20,260 nt of DNA from Atopostipes sp964624875 (lineage in GTDB: Bacteria; Bacillota; Bacilli; Lactobacillales; Carnobacteriaceae_A): the NCBI GenBank assembly GCA_964624875.1, contig CAZUZA010000025.1, forward strand, positions 1 to 20,260, given 5' to 3'. The stretch's first letter is position 1. Each line of letters opens with the position of its first letter. Both the position numbers and the translations under genes were made by a program. Below, one piece after another: positions 5,782 to 13,840 of this stretch. Below the pieces are notes generated by a model. It had not been told where the DNA came from, did not search any database, and saw nothing but the letters and a program-made list of their open reading frames with translations.

Positions 5782-6894
5782 TTGAAAAACTTTATTGAAA
5801 TTGAAGGAAAACATAATAAAGCTGTTGTTTATAATCCCGATATCGATGATTCATCTTACGGACAAATAAAAGCCATGTTAGATCGAGAAGAATTCAAGGA
5901 TAGCACGTTTCGTTTTATGCCAGATGTTCATTACGGAAAAGGGTCGACTGTGGGTACGACAATGAAAGTAATCGACAAAGTGGTTCCTAATTTTATTGGC
6001 GTAGATATTGGCTGTGGTGTGAATGTGACCGAATTAGCAATCAACAAAAAAGAGGCCAGTGATTTAAAATTCTTAAAGAAATTCGATCGCAACGTTAGAC
6101 AACAAGTTCCATTAGGTTTTAAACGCCATAACACATACAAAGATGCACCAATCGTAAATCGTGAAGAATTTCTAGTTTCAGACCAATTAGACGAAGAAAC
6201 GTATTATCAATCTATCGGATCACTCGGAGGCGGCAATCACTTCATTAGTTTAGAAGCAACAAAAAACGGAAAAGTATACCTTCTCATTCACTCGGGTAGT
6301 CGAAATATCGGACATACCGTAGCCTCTATTTATCAAGACCTCGCTGATGAAATGAACCCATTTGAGCGAAAGGGTGAAGCATACTTAGAAGGTCAAGCCT
6401 TCCAAGATTACTTGCATGATTTAGGACTCGCGCAAAAATATGCCCTACAAAATCGTCAGGCAATGTCTGATGCAGTCTTGGTGAGTAATGGGTTAGAAAA
6501 ACGATCTCGTTTTGACTCTGTCCATAATTATATTGACTTAGACACGATGATTGCTCGTAAAGGAGCTATTTCAGCGAAAAAAGGTGAGAAAATCGTTATT
6601 CCATTTAATGGACGAGATGGTTCAGTAATTGCGCTAGGTAAAGGGAATGACGATTGGAATCAGTCAGCTCCTCACGGGGCTGGGCGTACGATGTCACGCA
6701 CCCAAGCGAAAAAACGGATTAAGTTACAAGACTACCAAGAAATGATGAAAGACGTTTATTCAACATCCGTATCGAAACAAACGATTGATGAAGCACCAAC
6801 AGCTTATAATCAACAGAAAAAAATACTAGATTTAGCTGAACCGACAATTGATGTTCTAGAATACATTAAACCCATTTATAATTTAAAAGGATAG
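5782..6894 (+). CDS. rtcB: RtcB-family RNA ligase
   Basis: A GTP- and Mn-dependent RNA ligase that joins 2',3'-cyclic phosphate or 3'-phosphate ends to 5'-OH ends. Metal and guanylate ligands are present: DVHYGKG (48-54), the metal-binding Cys78 in GVDIGCG (the same number as in E. coli RtcB), GGGNHF, HSGSRNIGH, and the guanylated His298 in APHGAGR. At 370 residues it is shorter than E. coli RtcB (408), matching the short RtcB-like group in Firmicutes. The start is TTG at 5782 with AGGAGG 7 bases before it; no in-frame ATG fits. No archease, RtcA or RtcR gene is adjacent. A role in repairing cleaved RNA is inferred from the family. It is a single-gene unit ended by a strong terminator. Confidence 0.9.
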   Translation: MKNFIEIEGKHNKAVVYNPDIDDSSYGQIKAMLDREEFKDSTFRFMPDVHYGKGSTVGTTMKVIDKVVPNFIGVDIGCGVNVTELAINKKEASDLKFLKKFDRNVRQQVPLGFKRHNTYKDAPIVNREEFLVSDQLDEETYYQSIGSLGGGNHFISLEATKNGKVYLLIHSGSRNIGHTVASIYQDLADEMNPFERKGEAYLEGQAFQDYLHDLGLAQKYALQNRQAMSDAVLVSNGLEKRSRFDSVHNYIDLDTMIARKGAISAKKGEKIVIPFNGRDGSVIALGKGNDDWNQSAPHGAGRTMSRTQAKKRIKLQDYQEMMKDVYSTSVSKQTIDEAPTAYNQQKKILDLAEPTIDVLEYIKPIYNLKG

Positions 6895-6897
6895 AGA

Positions 6898-6930
6898 AAA
6901 GCTTGCTCTTTTTATGGAGCAGGCTTTTTT
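6898..6930 (+). terminator. Rho-independent terminator after rtcB
   Basis: AAGCTTGCTC (6899-6908) pairs with GAGCAGGCTT (6917-6926) with one G-U pair and an 8-base loop, followed by a T run to 6930. Confidence 0.9.
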
Positions 6931-6935
6931 GTGTA

Positions 6936-6964
6936 TTGAAAAAGAAAAAAAGATATGCTAAACT
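6936..6964 (+). promoter_or_regulatory. Promoter of the secreted amylase gene
   Basis: The -35 is TTGAAA (6936-6941) and the -10 is TAAACT (6959-6964), with a 17-base spacer and an extended TG at 6956-6957. The MalR-like operator begins five bases downstream. Confidence 0.65.
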
Positions 6965-6968
6965 TTCA

Positions 6969-6984
6969 GTGCAACCGTTTTCAC
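6969..6984. promoter_or_regulatory. MalR-like operator 1 (amylase)
   Basis: GTGCAACCGTTTTCAC shares its central 12 bases, GCAACCGTTTTC, exactly with the site at 13756-13771 and, inverted, with the one at 16284-16299. It is an imperfect palindrome centred on CG, as expected for a LacI-family protein, and covers the likely transcription start, so binding would repress the amylase gene. Confidence 0.75.
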
Positions 6985-7026
6985 TATTGTTTAGTCGGAA
7001 ACGAATTTATGTGAGAGGAATACCGT

Positions 7027-9006
7027 ATGAAACCAACATTTAAACGATTTATATACATATCTGTAGCAGCTTTATCTTTACAAGCTATTCTACCGATGGC
7101 AACCCCCTTAGAAATTATTGCAGAGGAGACCGTCGCTTCTTCAGAAATAGACCTGCAAATTTTTCCAGAAGCAGCTTCCTATAATGAAAATGTTCTCATT
7201 AGTATTTCAGTACCGGCCGATATTGAAGTGGTACAAGCCACAATTGATGCTCGTGAAATAGGTGGTTCGGAAACTCTGGAAGTTGATTTAGCTTTAATGG
7301 AACATACTTTAGCGATAAGTGACGCAACGACTGCTGGGCTAAAAATCTTACCAATTTATTTAGAAACAGCTGCTGGTGAACAAATAACCATTGAAATTGA
7401 ATTAGAAATAATACCTCGTGAAATTAAAGATGATGCTGATTTTGATTGGGATGAAGCCGTTATTTATTTCATGCTAACTGACCGTTTTATGGATGGGGAT
7501 TCTTCTAATAATGATCCGAACGGAGAAGGTTATAATACAAATCATCCTGAAACGTATCATGGTGGCGATTTGCAAGGAATTATTGATCAATTAGATTATT
7601 TAGAAAATTTAGGCATAAATACGATTTGGATTACACCAATTGTCGATAACGTTGATCATAATCATCGTCATGGAAAAGAAGGGGCACAATATGGCTACCA
7701 TGGCTATTGGGCGAAAGATTTTTCAAAAATCGATGAACATTTAGGGGACTTAGAAACACTAAAGACATTAATTGATGAGGCGCATGACCGTGGCATTAAG
7801 CTCATGGTTGATGTGGTCTTAAACCACACAGGTTACGGGATGAAAACAACAGACACAGCAGCAGGTATTCCGAACTACCCAACTCCAGAAGAACAAGCTG
7901 TCTTTGATGGGATGTTACGTCTTAATCCATTGAATGGCCATGATATTTTAGGTGAAATTTATGGCTTACCTGATTTTGTGACAGAAGAAGCAGCTGTTCG
8001 TGACCAAATTATTACATGGCAAACCGACTGGTTAGAGCGAGCTCGTACCGAACGTGGCAATACAATTGATTATTTCCGTGTGGATACTATTAAACATATG
8101 GAAGATACTTCTTGGCATGCTTTTAAAAATGAACTAACGAAAATTAAACCAGATTTTAAAATGATTGGTGAAAGTTGGGGTGCGACCTATAATAATACTT
8201 CCGGATACTTAAATTCTGGACAAATGGATTCTCTTTTAGATTTTGATTTCAAGCGTTTAGCTTCGATGTTTACACATGGGAATATTGAACAAGCAGAAGC
8301 AGAGTTATTGAAACGAAATGAGACCCTTTCAAATACTGGCACTGTTGGTCACTTCTTAAGCAGTCACGATGAAGATGGTTTTCTCTATTATTTCATGCAA
8401 GGGGATGAAGATTTATTTAAAGTAGCCATTTCACTACAGTTAACGGCCAAAGGGCAACCCGTTATATATTATGGCGAAGAAATTGGCCTCAGTGGTAAAG
8501 CTGAAGGGGATATGGACCAAGGTCATTTCAGTGAGAACCGTTCCGACTTCGATTGGGATAGAGTAGACGATCATCACTTAGTTGAGCATTACCAAAAGTT
8601 ACTGTCTTCTCGACAAGCACACTCTAAAGCTTTTGCGAAAGGATATCGCGAGCATCTTGCAGGAACAAATGATGAAGGCTATTCAGCTTTTTTAAGAAGC
8701 TATGAAGACGATACCGTTATTGTAGCGATAAACACGACAAATGAGCCCATTGAAGTGAATATTTCGGTACCATTTAAAGCTGGTATAACAGTAAAAGATG
8801 AGTACAGTGAAGCATTATATACCGTTAATGAAGATCGAAACGTACAATTTACATTGCCAGCTTATGAAAAAGGTGGGACTGTTATTTTAGCTGAGACTGA
8901 AGGAGCTAATCCATCCGTACAAAATGAGCTTCTTCCGTTTATCATTGTTGGTGTTGTAGCTTTAGGGATTTTTGGTTTCATCATTTTGAATAAAAAGAAA
9001 GTATAA
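7027..9006 (+). CDS. Secreted membrane-anchored GH13 alpha-amylase family enzyme
   Basis: A 659-residue extracellular alpha-glucan hydrolase. In order: a signal peptide (basic MKPTFKR, then a hydrophobic core to about residue 24), a beta-rich N-terminal domain (about 40-135), the GH13 barrel from about 139 (FDWDEAVIYFMLTDRF), a C-terminal beta domain, and a membrane helix (about 636-655) before the tail NKKKV. The four GH13 regions are intact: DVVLNH, FRVD with nucleophile Asp353, IGES with acid/base Glu382, and SSHDED with Asp448. The C-terminus resembles a sortase signal, but no LPxTG motif is present, so plain membrane tethering is more likely. It is expected to cut starch or glycogen outside the cell and feed malto-oligosaccharides to the malQ/malP genes. 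Its promoter carries the MalR-like operator. The exact specificity (amylase, pullulanase or neopullulanase) cannot be read. Confidence 0.9.
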   Translation: MKPTFKRFIYISVAALSLQAILPMATPLEIIAEETVASSEIDLQIFPEAASYNENVLISISVPADIEVVQATIDAREIGGSETLEVDLALMEHTLAISDATTAGLKILPIYLETAAGEQITIEIELEIIPREIKDDADFDWDEAVIYFMLTDRFMDGDSSNNDPNGEGYNTNHPETYHGGDLQGIIDQLDYLENLGINTIWITPIVDNVDHNHRHGKEGAQYGYHGYWAKDFSKIDEHLGDLETLKTLIDEAHDRGIKLMVDVVLNHTGYGMKTTDTAAGIPNYPTPEEQAVFDGMLRLNPLNGHDILGEIYGLPDFVTEEAAVRDQIITWQTDWLERARTERGNTIDYFRVDTIKHMEDTSWHAFKNELTKIKPDFKMIGESWGATYNNTSGYLNSGQMDSLLDFDFKRLASMFTHGNIEQAEAELLKRNETLSNTGTVGHFLSSHDEDGFLYYFMQGDEDLFKVAISLQLTAKGQPVIYYGEEIGLSGKAEGDMDQGHFSENRSDFDWDRVDDHHLVEHYQKLLSSRQAHSKAFAKGYREHLAGTNDEGYSAFLRSYEDDTVIVAINTTNEPIEVNISVPFKAGITVKDEYSEALYTVNEDRNVQFTLPAYEKGGTVILAETEGANPSVQNELLPFIIVGVVALGIFGFIILNKKKV

Positions 9007-9008
9007 CG

Positions 9009-9050
9009 AAAAAGGAAGCAATCCCTGATGTGGGTTTGCTTCCTTTTTTT
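9009..9050. terminator. Bidirectional terminator between convergent amylase and esterase genes
   Basis: AAAAAGGAAGCAA (9009-9021) pairs with TTGCTTCCTTTTT (9036-9048), with inner CCC/GGG pairing. A run on one side and T run on the other serve both strands. The plus-strand T run overlaps the stop codon of the minus-strand esterase gene. Confidence 0.92.
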
Positions 9051-9789
9051 AATGAAATATTTGATGTAAATAGTAAGGCATCTGAACGCGCCACCATTCC
9101 CAATCGTGGGAGACATCATAACCCCACTCATCAAACCAACCATTTAAATGTTTTTGTGTAAAAGCTTCTTTTAGTGAATTGTAAGAAGGTAGACCATCGT
9201 GTTCCCAAGCGCCTAAGCCGGTACAAACAATTATATTTGCGGAACGAATACGATCAATGAACCATGGATCACTTAATTGCCAAATATAATCGGACGGTGA
9301 ATTATTATAAACCAATGAGTCATTTCCATATTCACCAACAAAGAAACGAGCATCATACACGCCACTTAAGGCTATTGTTGTTTGGAAAACGTCTGGATGT
9401 TTTAGTTGCATATTTATCGCATGATAAGCCCCCATACTGCAACCAGAAGCCATCATTGGACCATCTCGCCAGGTTTTATGTTTAATAAAAGGAACGGCTT
9501 CGTGGATCACATACCGTTCGTAAGCCTCATGCGCTAATGCGCGATCATGAGCAGACTTCCAATCGTTCAACCAACTTTCGTGATCATAAGTAGATAAGGT
9601 AAAGAATTGAACTTGTCCAGCGTCGATAAATTTTCGACTAGCTTCAATCATTCCAAAATCAGCATATTCACTATGACTACCACCAGAAGAGGGGAAGATG
9701 ACGATTGGCATCCCATCATGACCGTAACGATTTAAGAGCATCTCTTGTCCGAGCTCTCCACTCCAATGGCTTAAAAATTCTACATGCAT
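9049..9789 (-). CDS. Esterase-family alpha/beta hydrolase (PF00756-like), second of the operon
   Basis: A 246-residue cytoplasmic alpha/beta hydrolase of the putative-esterase (esterase D) type. The nucleophile elbow is SGCSMGAY with Ser118; a candidate catalytic His lies in DVSHDWEWW near the C-terminus. PSSGGSHSEYADFGM near residues 33-47 is the oxyanion-side loop seen in this subgroup. There is no signal peptide. It is the last gene of the esterase / ATP-grasp / esterase unit, 19 bases after the ATP-grasp gene, and its stop overlaps the shared terminator. Family members cleave diverse esters (S-formylglutathione, siderophores, acylated sugars), and the substrate here is unknown. It is clearly different in sequence from the other esterase of the operon, so the two are not a recent duplicate. 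Confidence 0.82.
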   Translation of the reverse strand: MHVEFLSHWSGELGQEMLLNRYGHDGMPIVIFPSSGGSHSEYADFGMIEASRKFIDAGQVQFFTLSTYDHESWLNDWKSAHDRALAHEAYERYVIHEAVPFIKHKTWRDGPMMASGCSMGAYHAINMQLKHPDVFQTTIALSGVYDARFFVGEYGNDSLVYNNSPSDYIWQLSDPWFIDRIRSANIIVCTGLGAWEHDGLPSYNSLKEAFTQKHLNGWFDEWGYDVSHDWEWWRVQMPYYLHQIFH

Positions 9790-9808
9790 ATGGCACCTAA
9801 ACCTTTCA

Positions 9809-10978
9809 TTATTGTTTTCTTGTATGAATAAATTTTATAATGTCATCGACTTCATCTTGTGTCTTTGCGTTAATCGCGTAGAAATAATCACCCATTAATG
9901 CAGCAAAGGCTTCGGGCATACGTTCATTTTTCTTTATTTGGTCACCAAATTCAGCTAGTATTTGTTCACGTGAATGCTGGTATTCGTACTTATCACGCTG
10001 GGTGATTCCAACACAGAAGATTCTTTCTCCCGTACTGTCTTCAATATCATGATCCAATACAACGTCAGCATATAGACTGAATAAGTTTATAGATTGCGCA
10101 AAATTATAAAGATCTACTGCATAGTTTCCAGCAATACGGTTGTTGTATTCTAAGGCAATATACTCGCCATCTGGCATTTTAAAAAATTCAATATGGAAGA
10201 AGCGTTCTTTCATTCCAAATTCTTTTACAATACGTTTTCCATACTCGACTAATTTAGGGTCGATATCTTTTTGAATCACATAAGCCATATCGGCTTGTTG
10301 ATCAATAAATTCTAAAGTAGGTTTACTGTATGTTAAGCATGTGTGCCAAACAATATTTCCATTTTGATCGATTAAACCGTCATATGTTCCTAAGCGGTCA
10401 CTCGCAATGGCTTGTTCAATAAAATATGGCGCTTTATCTACATAGTATTCCTTAAACGCTTGTAGTTCTTCAGGAGTTTTAATCATAAATGTTGCCTCGG
10501 AGCCAACGCCATTGTCTGGTTTTGCGACAACAGGCAAGCCTAGTTGGTGGATTGCTTCATCTAGTTCATCTCTGTGTTCAATCACTAAACCATCAACTAC
10601 TGGAACGCCTGCACGTTTGAAGACCTTTTTCATTTCAGATTTAAATTTTGTTTGCTTTAAATCGTCTGGTTTAACACCAGGTACATTAAATTCTTCTCTT
10701 AGTTCAGCATCCAATTCTAACCAAAACTCATTGTGTGATTCAATGCGCTCGATTTTTCCATGTTTAAAGTATAAATAAGCAACCGCTCGCTTGACGGTGT
10801 CGATGTCTTCCATATCTTCTACTAAATAATATTCTGTCAGTGCATCTTGAAGTTCTGTACCTAATTCATTATATGGTGTATCTCCGATACCCAATACATT
10901 GATCCCTTTTTTCTTTAACTCATATGCAAATGGTTTAAAGTTGTTCGGGAAGGCTGGAGAAATAAGAATGAAATTCAT
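9809..10978 (-). CDS. ATP-grasp ligase of unknown substrate
   Basis: A 389-residue ATP-grasp enzyme. The N-terminal Rossmann-like part (MNFILISPAFPNNFKPFAY, residues 1-100) is followed by the ATP-grasp fold: VVAKPDNGVGS (about 155-165) is the glycine-rich ATP loop, YFIEQAI the adenine-binding strand, and FFHIEFF with LEYNNRIAGN (about 280) the Mg-binding end, where the Glu and Asn of the usual ENPR motif are recognisable. Enzymes of this fold join a carboxylate to an amine or thiol through an acyl phosphate. It resembles proteins labelled carbamoyl-phosphate synthase large chain-like, but lacks the other CPS domains. AAAGGAG is placed well before the ATG. It sits between two esterase genes (49 and 19 bases apart), so the three probably act on one ester- or amide-bearing metabolite. 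The substrate is not assigned. Confidence 0.8.
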   Translation of the reverse strand: MNFILISPAFPNNFKPFAYELKKKGINVLGIGDTPYNELGTELQDALTEYYLVEDMEDIDTVKRAVAYLYFKHGKIERIESHNEFWLELDAELREEFNVPGVKPDDLKQTKFKSEMKKVFKRAGVPVVDGLVIEHRDELDEAIHQLGLPVVAKPDNGVGSEATFMIKTPEELQAFKEYYVDKAPYFIEQAIASDRLGTYDGLIDQNGNIVWHTCLTYSKPTLEFIDQQADMAYVIQKDIDPKLVEYGKRIVKEFGMKERFFHIEFFKMPDGEYIALEYNNRIAGNYAVDLYNFAQSINLFSLYADVVLDHDIEDSTGERIFCVGITQRDKYEYQHSREQILAEFGDQIKKNERMPEAFAALMGDYFYAINAKTQDEVDDIIKFIHTRKQ

Positions 10979-11027
10979 AATGATGTGCTCCTTTCTAACT
11001 TGTCAATCTATAATCTTCTAGGGTATT

Positions 11028-11858
11028 TTACCACCCAGTAGTTAAGAAGCGTAGGGCCTCTGGTAGGTGACGTGCCCAAGCTTCTTCAGTATGCTTTTCA
11101 TCAGCAAAAATATTTAAATCGATGTTTTCAATCGGAATCCCTTTGGTAATTAAGTTTTTTGCATAATTTACTGAGCAGTCGATATAGGCTTGTTTCATGT
11201 TGCCATACATTAGTTTACGATCGGTATCATCACCTTCTTGCGTACCCACTTGGATATAAACCCGTTGTTCAGGGTCTAATTCATTTTCAGATAGATACTT
11301 ATTAAAGGCTGTTTTAGTAATCCAGTTCGCTAATGAAAAAATACCGATACGTCCAATTTGGTCTTTATACTCAACACCCATAAAACTTGTGATGGTTCCA
11401 CCCAACGAACTACCAATCATCGCCGTATGATTTTTATCTGGCTTCGTTCGATAATTTTTATCAATGAATGGCTTCACAATATTCATGACAAAGTCACCGT
11501 ATTCGTAACCTTTACCACCTAATCGAATATCATTTGGCAGGGGACTTTCCGTTATAACCCAAGGTGCATATTCATGCATTCGGTTTTCACCATCGTTATC
11601 AATGCCGACTAAAATCATCTTTGGCAGGTCTTCGTTTCTTTTGATAGTTGGAATAGTTTTCCAAGAATGCCCACTAAATGCTTCACGACTATGGAAAACA
11701 TTTTGCCCATCATGGAAATAGATGACAGGGTAATTTGTCGCCTCATCTGCAGCATAGTCTTTTGGTAGTAAAATACGCACGCGTCGCTTTTTATTTGTAT
11801 AGGGTACCGTTAGGAAATGGGTTTCTAATTTTAAATAATAATAAGATTGATCAACCAT
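11028..11858 (-). CDS. Esterase-family alpha/beta hydrolase (PF00756-like), first of the operon
   Basis: A 276-residue cytoplasmic esterase D-type hydrolase. Family marks in order: RVRILLPKDY and YPVIYFHDGQNVF near the N-terminus (the HDGQN oxyanion region, residues 49-53), the nucleophile elbow GSSLGG with Ser151, a candidate acid in GTQEGDD (about 210) and the His in EKHTEEAW (about 256). Relatives include siderophore esterases and feruloyl- or formylglutathione-type esterases; nothing here fixes the substrate. AAAGGAGG lies just before the ATG. It has its own promoter (11886-11914) and is followed by the ATP-grasp ligase and second esterase on the same strand, so it leads a three-gene operon. 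Readthrough from the OsmC gene is also possible, as no terminator separates them. Confidence 0.85.
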   Translation of the reverse strand: MVDQSYYYLKLETHFLTVPYTNKKRRVRILLPKDYAADEATNYPVIYFHDGQNVFHSREAFSGHSWKTIPTIKRNEDLPKMILVGIDNDGENRMHEYAPWVITESPLPNDIRLGGKGYEYGDFVMNIVKPFIDKNYRTKPDKNHTAMIGSSLGGTITSFMGVEYKDQIGRIGIFSLANWITKTAFNKYLSENELDPEQRVYIQVGTQEGDDTDRKLMYGNMKQAYIDCSVNYAKNLITKGIPIENIDLNIFADEKHTEEAWARHLPEALRFLTTGW

Positions 11859-11885
11859 TTGAACCTCCTTTTGAGTATTTGACTC

Positions 11886-11914
11886 ATTATACTCTAATTC
11901 TATTCTAATCTAAA
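11886..11914 (-). promoter_or_regulatory. Promoter of the esterase / ATP-grasp / esterase operon
   Basis: On the minus strand the -35 is TTTAGA (11909-11914) and the -10 a perfect TATAAT (11886-11891) with a 17-base spacer. Confidence 0.6.
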
Positions 11915-11929
11915 GTATTTTTGAAACAT

Positions 11930-12349
11930 TTAAGTTTTTTTCTGCGTCTCAATGATTGTGTCAACGGTATTTTCGCCACCGGAGGTTAAAATGTTTGCCA
12001 TCGTACACCCTTTATCGACAATACGTTGCATATAACGTAATTGTTTTTCATCCAAATTTGCACCTAGAACTACTAATTTAACTTCGATAGCAATTGTTTC
12101 ACTTCTTTTAGGGCCTTTGATTTTACTATTCGCTTGTACATCAATTTTTTCATAAGCGATATTGTTATGGTCAAGATAGCTTTTTGCAACAATCATTTTA
12201 CAACTAGCAATTGAACCTAATAAGAATCCATGTGGTGATGTCCCTTCGTTTTTACCACCATCTTCGAGGGAACGATCAACGGTGTAGGGGAAGCCGTCAA
12301 TTTCTAAGTGAACTTGGTGACTGTCGGTTAAAAATCCTTCTGTATACAT
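11930..12349 (-). CDS. OsmC/Ohr-family protein
   Basis: A 139-residue OsmC-fold protein. The family's two reactive cysteines are at 50 (GSIASCKMIVAKSYL) and 115 (DKGCTMANIL), matching the peroxidatic and resolving pair of the thiol peroxidases OsmC and Ohr, which reduce organic hydroperoxides. It resembles the YhfA-like branch more than Ohr, so peroxidase activity is not certain. GAAAGGACG precedes the ATG. An extended -10 promoter (12385-12390) and an upstream terminator make it the first gene of its transcript; the esterase operon starts 71 bases after it. Confidence 0.82.
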   Translation of the reverse strand: MYTEGFLTDSHQVHLEIDGFPYTVDRSLEDGGKNEGTSPHGFLLGSIASCKMIVAKSYLDHNNIAYEKIDVQANSKIKGPKRSETIAIEVKLVVLGANLDEKQLRYMQRIVDKGCTMANILTSGGENTVDTIIETQKKT

Positions 12350-12384
12350 TTATATAACGTCCTTTCGAGGTCTATATTAATTTT

Positions 12385-12393
12385 AGTATACCA
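12385..12393 (-). promoter_or_regulatory. Extended -10 promoter of the OsmC-family gene
   Basis: On the minus strand TG-G-TATACT (12385-12393) fits the extended -10 class. No good -35 was seen; the region upstream is the terminator of the previous gene. Confidence 0.5.
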
Positions 12394-12402
12394 AATCCAT
12401 AG

Positions 12403-12434
12403 AAAAAGGGCATTGTAGATGCTACAATGCCCTT
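12403..12434 (-). terminator. Rho-independent terminator after the catalytic GH13 gene
   Basis: A perfect 13-bp inverted repeat, AAGGGCATTGTAG (12406-12418) with its complement at 12422-12434, has a 3-base loop and, on the minus strand, a T run. It separates the GH13 gene from the OsmC-family gene. Confidence 0.93.
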
Positions 12435-12438
12435 AAAT

Positions 12439-13728
12439 CTATTCGGTTATGAGTAAGGCAGGCGTATCAGCTAGTGAAAGCTGTCCATCTGCAATATTTA
12501 CTTTTTCATTCGTAATATAATTTGTATATTCTCCGTCAGGCAGATCGACTGCAACTACACCCGTTTGTTTCTTAAGGTTAAATACGCCAATGATTTTATT
12601 TGTCTTTGTACTATGTGAAAGAGTAACCGTGTTTAATTCATCATGCGCAACGAGGCTATAAGGCACATTATCTGTTGGAATGAACTTCTTTTTCAGATTC
12701 GCGAGATGGCTCATATAGGTTGATAAATCATGTGAAGCTTCCCAATCAATTGTGTCCTTTTCAAACAGACTAGGTACTTTGTCTGCTAAAACTTCTTGCC
12801 CGTTATAAATTAAGTTGGCACCTTTTTGTAAGTAGTTAAATGCATTCCATTGTTTTAAGTCGTCGATGTCTCTTATAAGAGCAGCAATTCGGTCCTGATC
12901 ATGGTTTTCTAAAAATTTAACTTTAATATAATTATCAGGGTAATTCGAATCTTGTAGATTCAATGCATAAATATATTTGCTTAAAGGAGCTTCATCTAAA
13001 ACATATTCCTTAAAGGCAGGGTAAACATCATAATCATAGGACATGTCGAAAGCTTGATACATTTCACCATCGCTATGGGCTAAGACGTTTTCTGTTCTTA
13101 AGTATTGCAAGAAATGTCTTTCGATACTTTCAGCTAACCAAATAAAATCTGGCTTTATTTCAGAAACAGCTGCACGGGCTTTTTCCCAAAACGCAACAGG
13201 AACTAGAGGAGCAACGTCGCAACGGAAACCATCGACGAGTTCGGCCCACTGTGTGATCGTATCTATTTGATAATCCCATAATGCTTCGTTGGAATAGTCT
13301 AAATCTACAATGTCTGTCCAATCACCAACTTGATTCCCCATTTTACCATTACTTTTTTTAAAGAACCACTCTGGATGTTCTTCGACTAACACGGAATCGG
13401 GTGATGTATGATTAAATACGATATCCATCATAACTTTCATGTCTAACGCATGGATTTCTTCAACTAATTTTTTGAAATCTTCAAGTGTTCCATGAGTGGT
13501 ATCCAGTCCACGATAATCTTTAATCGCATAGGGAGAACCGACGCTTCCTTTTCGTTTTATTTCACCAATAGGGTAGAAAGGTAAGAACCAAATAATGTCT
13601 GTTCCTAAATTTTTAATCCGTTTTAAATCGTTTTGAATCGACTGAAATGTTCCTTCTTCAGAATAATTACGAATGAAAACGCTATAAATATTTGAGTTTC
13701 TTAAATCAATAGATGTATCTTTGGCCAT
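12439..13728 (-). CDS. Intracellular GH13 alpha-glucosidase/amylase-type enzyme (intact active site)
   Basis: A 429-residue cytoplasmic GH13 enzyme without a signal peptide. All signature regions are intact: DIVFNHTSP (region I), GFRCD with nucleophile Asp171, WLAES with acid/base Glu200, and LENHDQDR with Asp277. A short C-terminal beta domain ends the protein. It should hydrolyse or transglycosylate imported malto-oligosaccharides; exact specificity is not readable. The start at 13728 is chosen because AGGAGG lies directly upstream and MAKDTS aligns with the start of its neighbour; an upstream in-frame start would add 11 residues and run into the operator region. Its promoter and MalR-like operator lie at 13756-13801. 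The adjacent paralogue (13841-15130) is collinear with it through the catalytic barrel and has the same total length, so they arose by tandem duplication. Confidence 0.9.
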   Translation of the reverse strand: MAKDTSIDLRNSNIYSVFIRNYSEEGTFQSIQNDLKRIKNLGTDIIWFLPFYPIGEIKRKGSVGSPYAIKDYRGLDTTHGTLEDFKKLVEEIHALDMKVMMDIVFNHTSPDSVLVEEHPEWFFKKSNGKMGNQVGDWTDIVDLDYSNEALWDYQIDTITQWAELVDGFRCDVAPLVPVAFWEKARAAVSEIKPDFIWLAESIERHFLQYLRTENVLAHSDGEMYQAFDMSYDYDVYPAFKEYVLDEAPLSKYIYALNLQDSNYPDNYIKVKFLENHDQDRIAALIRDIDDLKQWNAFNYLQKGANLIYNGQEVLADKVPSLFEKDTIDWEASHDLSTYMSHLANLKKKFIPTDNVPYSLVAHDELNTVTLSHSTKTNKIIGVFNLKKQTGVVAVDLPDGEYTNYITNEKVNIADGQLSLADTPALLITE

Positions 13729-13755
13729 GTTGTTCCTCCTAATAAGAATTATTTT

Positions 13756-13771
13756 ACGCAACCGTTTTCGT
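13756..13771. promoter_or_regulatory. MalR-like operator 2 (catalytic GH13 gene)
   Basis: ACGCAACCGTTTTCGT is an imperfect palindrome with 12 of 16 positions symmetrical. It is the exact inverse of operator 3 and shares the core of operator 1. It lies one base downstream of the -10, over the transcription start, so binding should repress. Confidence 0.8.
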
Positions 13772-13772
13772 T

Positions 13773-13801
13773 ATTATATGTGAAAGAATAAATATAATCA
13801 A
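13773..13801 (-). promoter_or_regulatory. Promoter of the catalytic GH13 gene
   Basis: On the minus strand the -35 is TTGATT (13796-13801) and the -10 a perfect TATAAT (13773-13778), with a 17-base spacer. It immediately follows the terminator of the upstream GH13-like gene. Confidence 0.8.
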
Positions 13802-13802
13802 T

Positions 13803-13833
13803 AAAAAAAGAGCCTAACCATATCGTTAGACTC
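13803..13833 (-). terminator. Rho-independent terminator after the altered GH13-like gene
   Basis: On the minus strand GAGTCTAAC (13825-13833) pairs with GTTAGGCTC (13810-13818) with one G-U pair, then seven T. It ends the malR / GH13-like unit two bases before the promoter of the next GH13 gene. Confidence 0.88.
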
Positions 13834-13840
13834 CATTATT

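Noticed and set aside
6994..7009. Second operator-like stretch (TCGGAAACGAATTT) before the amylase start
   Set aside because: It shares only the AAACG half with the three good sites and has no symmetrical partner half.
9049..11858. The two esterases as a recent tandem duplicate
   Set aside because: Their lengths and nucleophile elbows (GCSMG and GSSLG) and overall sequences differ greatly; they share only the family fold.
13729..13761. Upstream in-frame start adding 11 residues to the catalytic GH13 protein
   Set aside because: It would overlap the MalR-like operator and the likely transcription start; the AGGAGG site serves the ATG at 13728.
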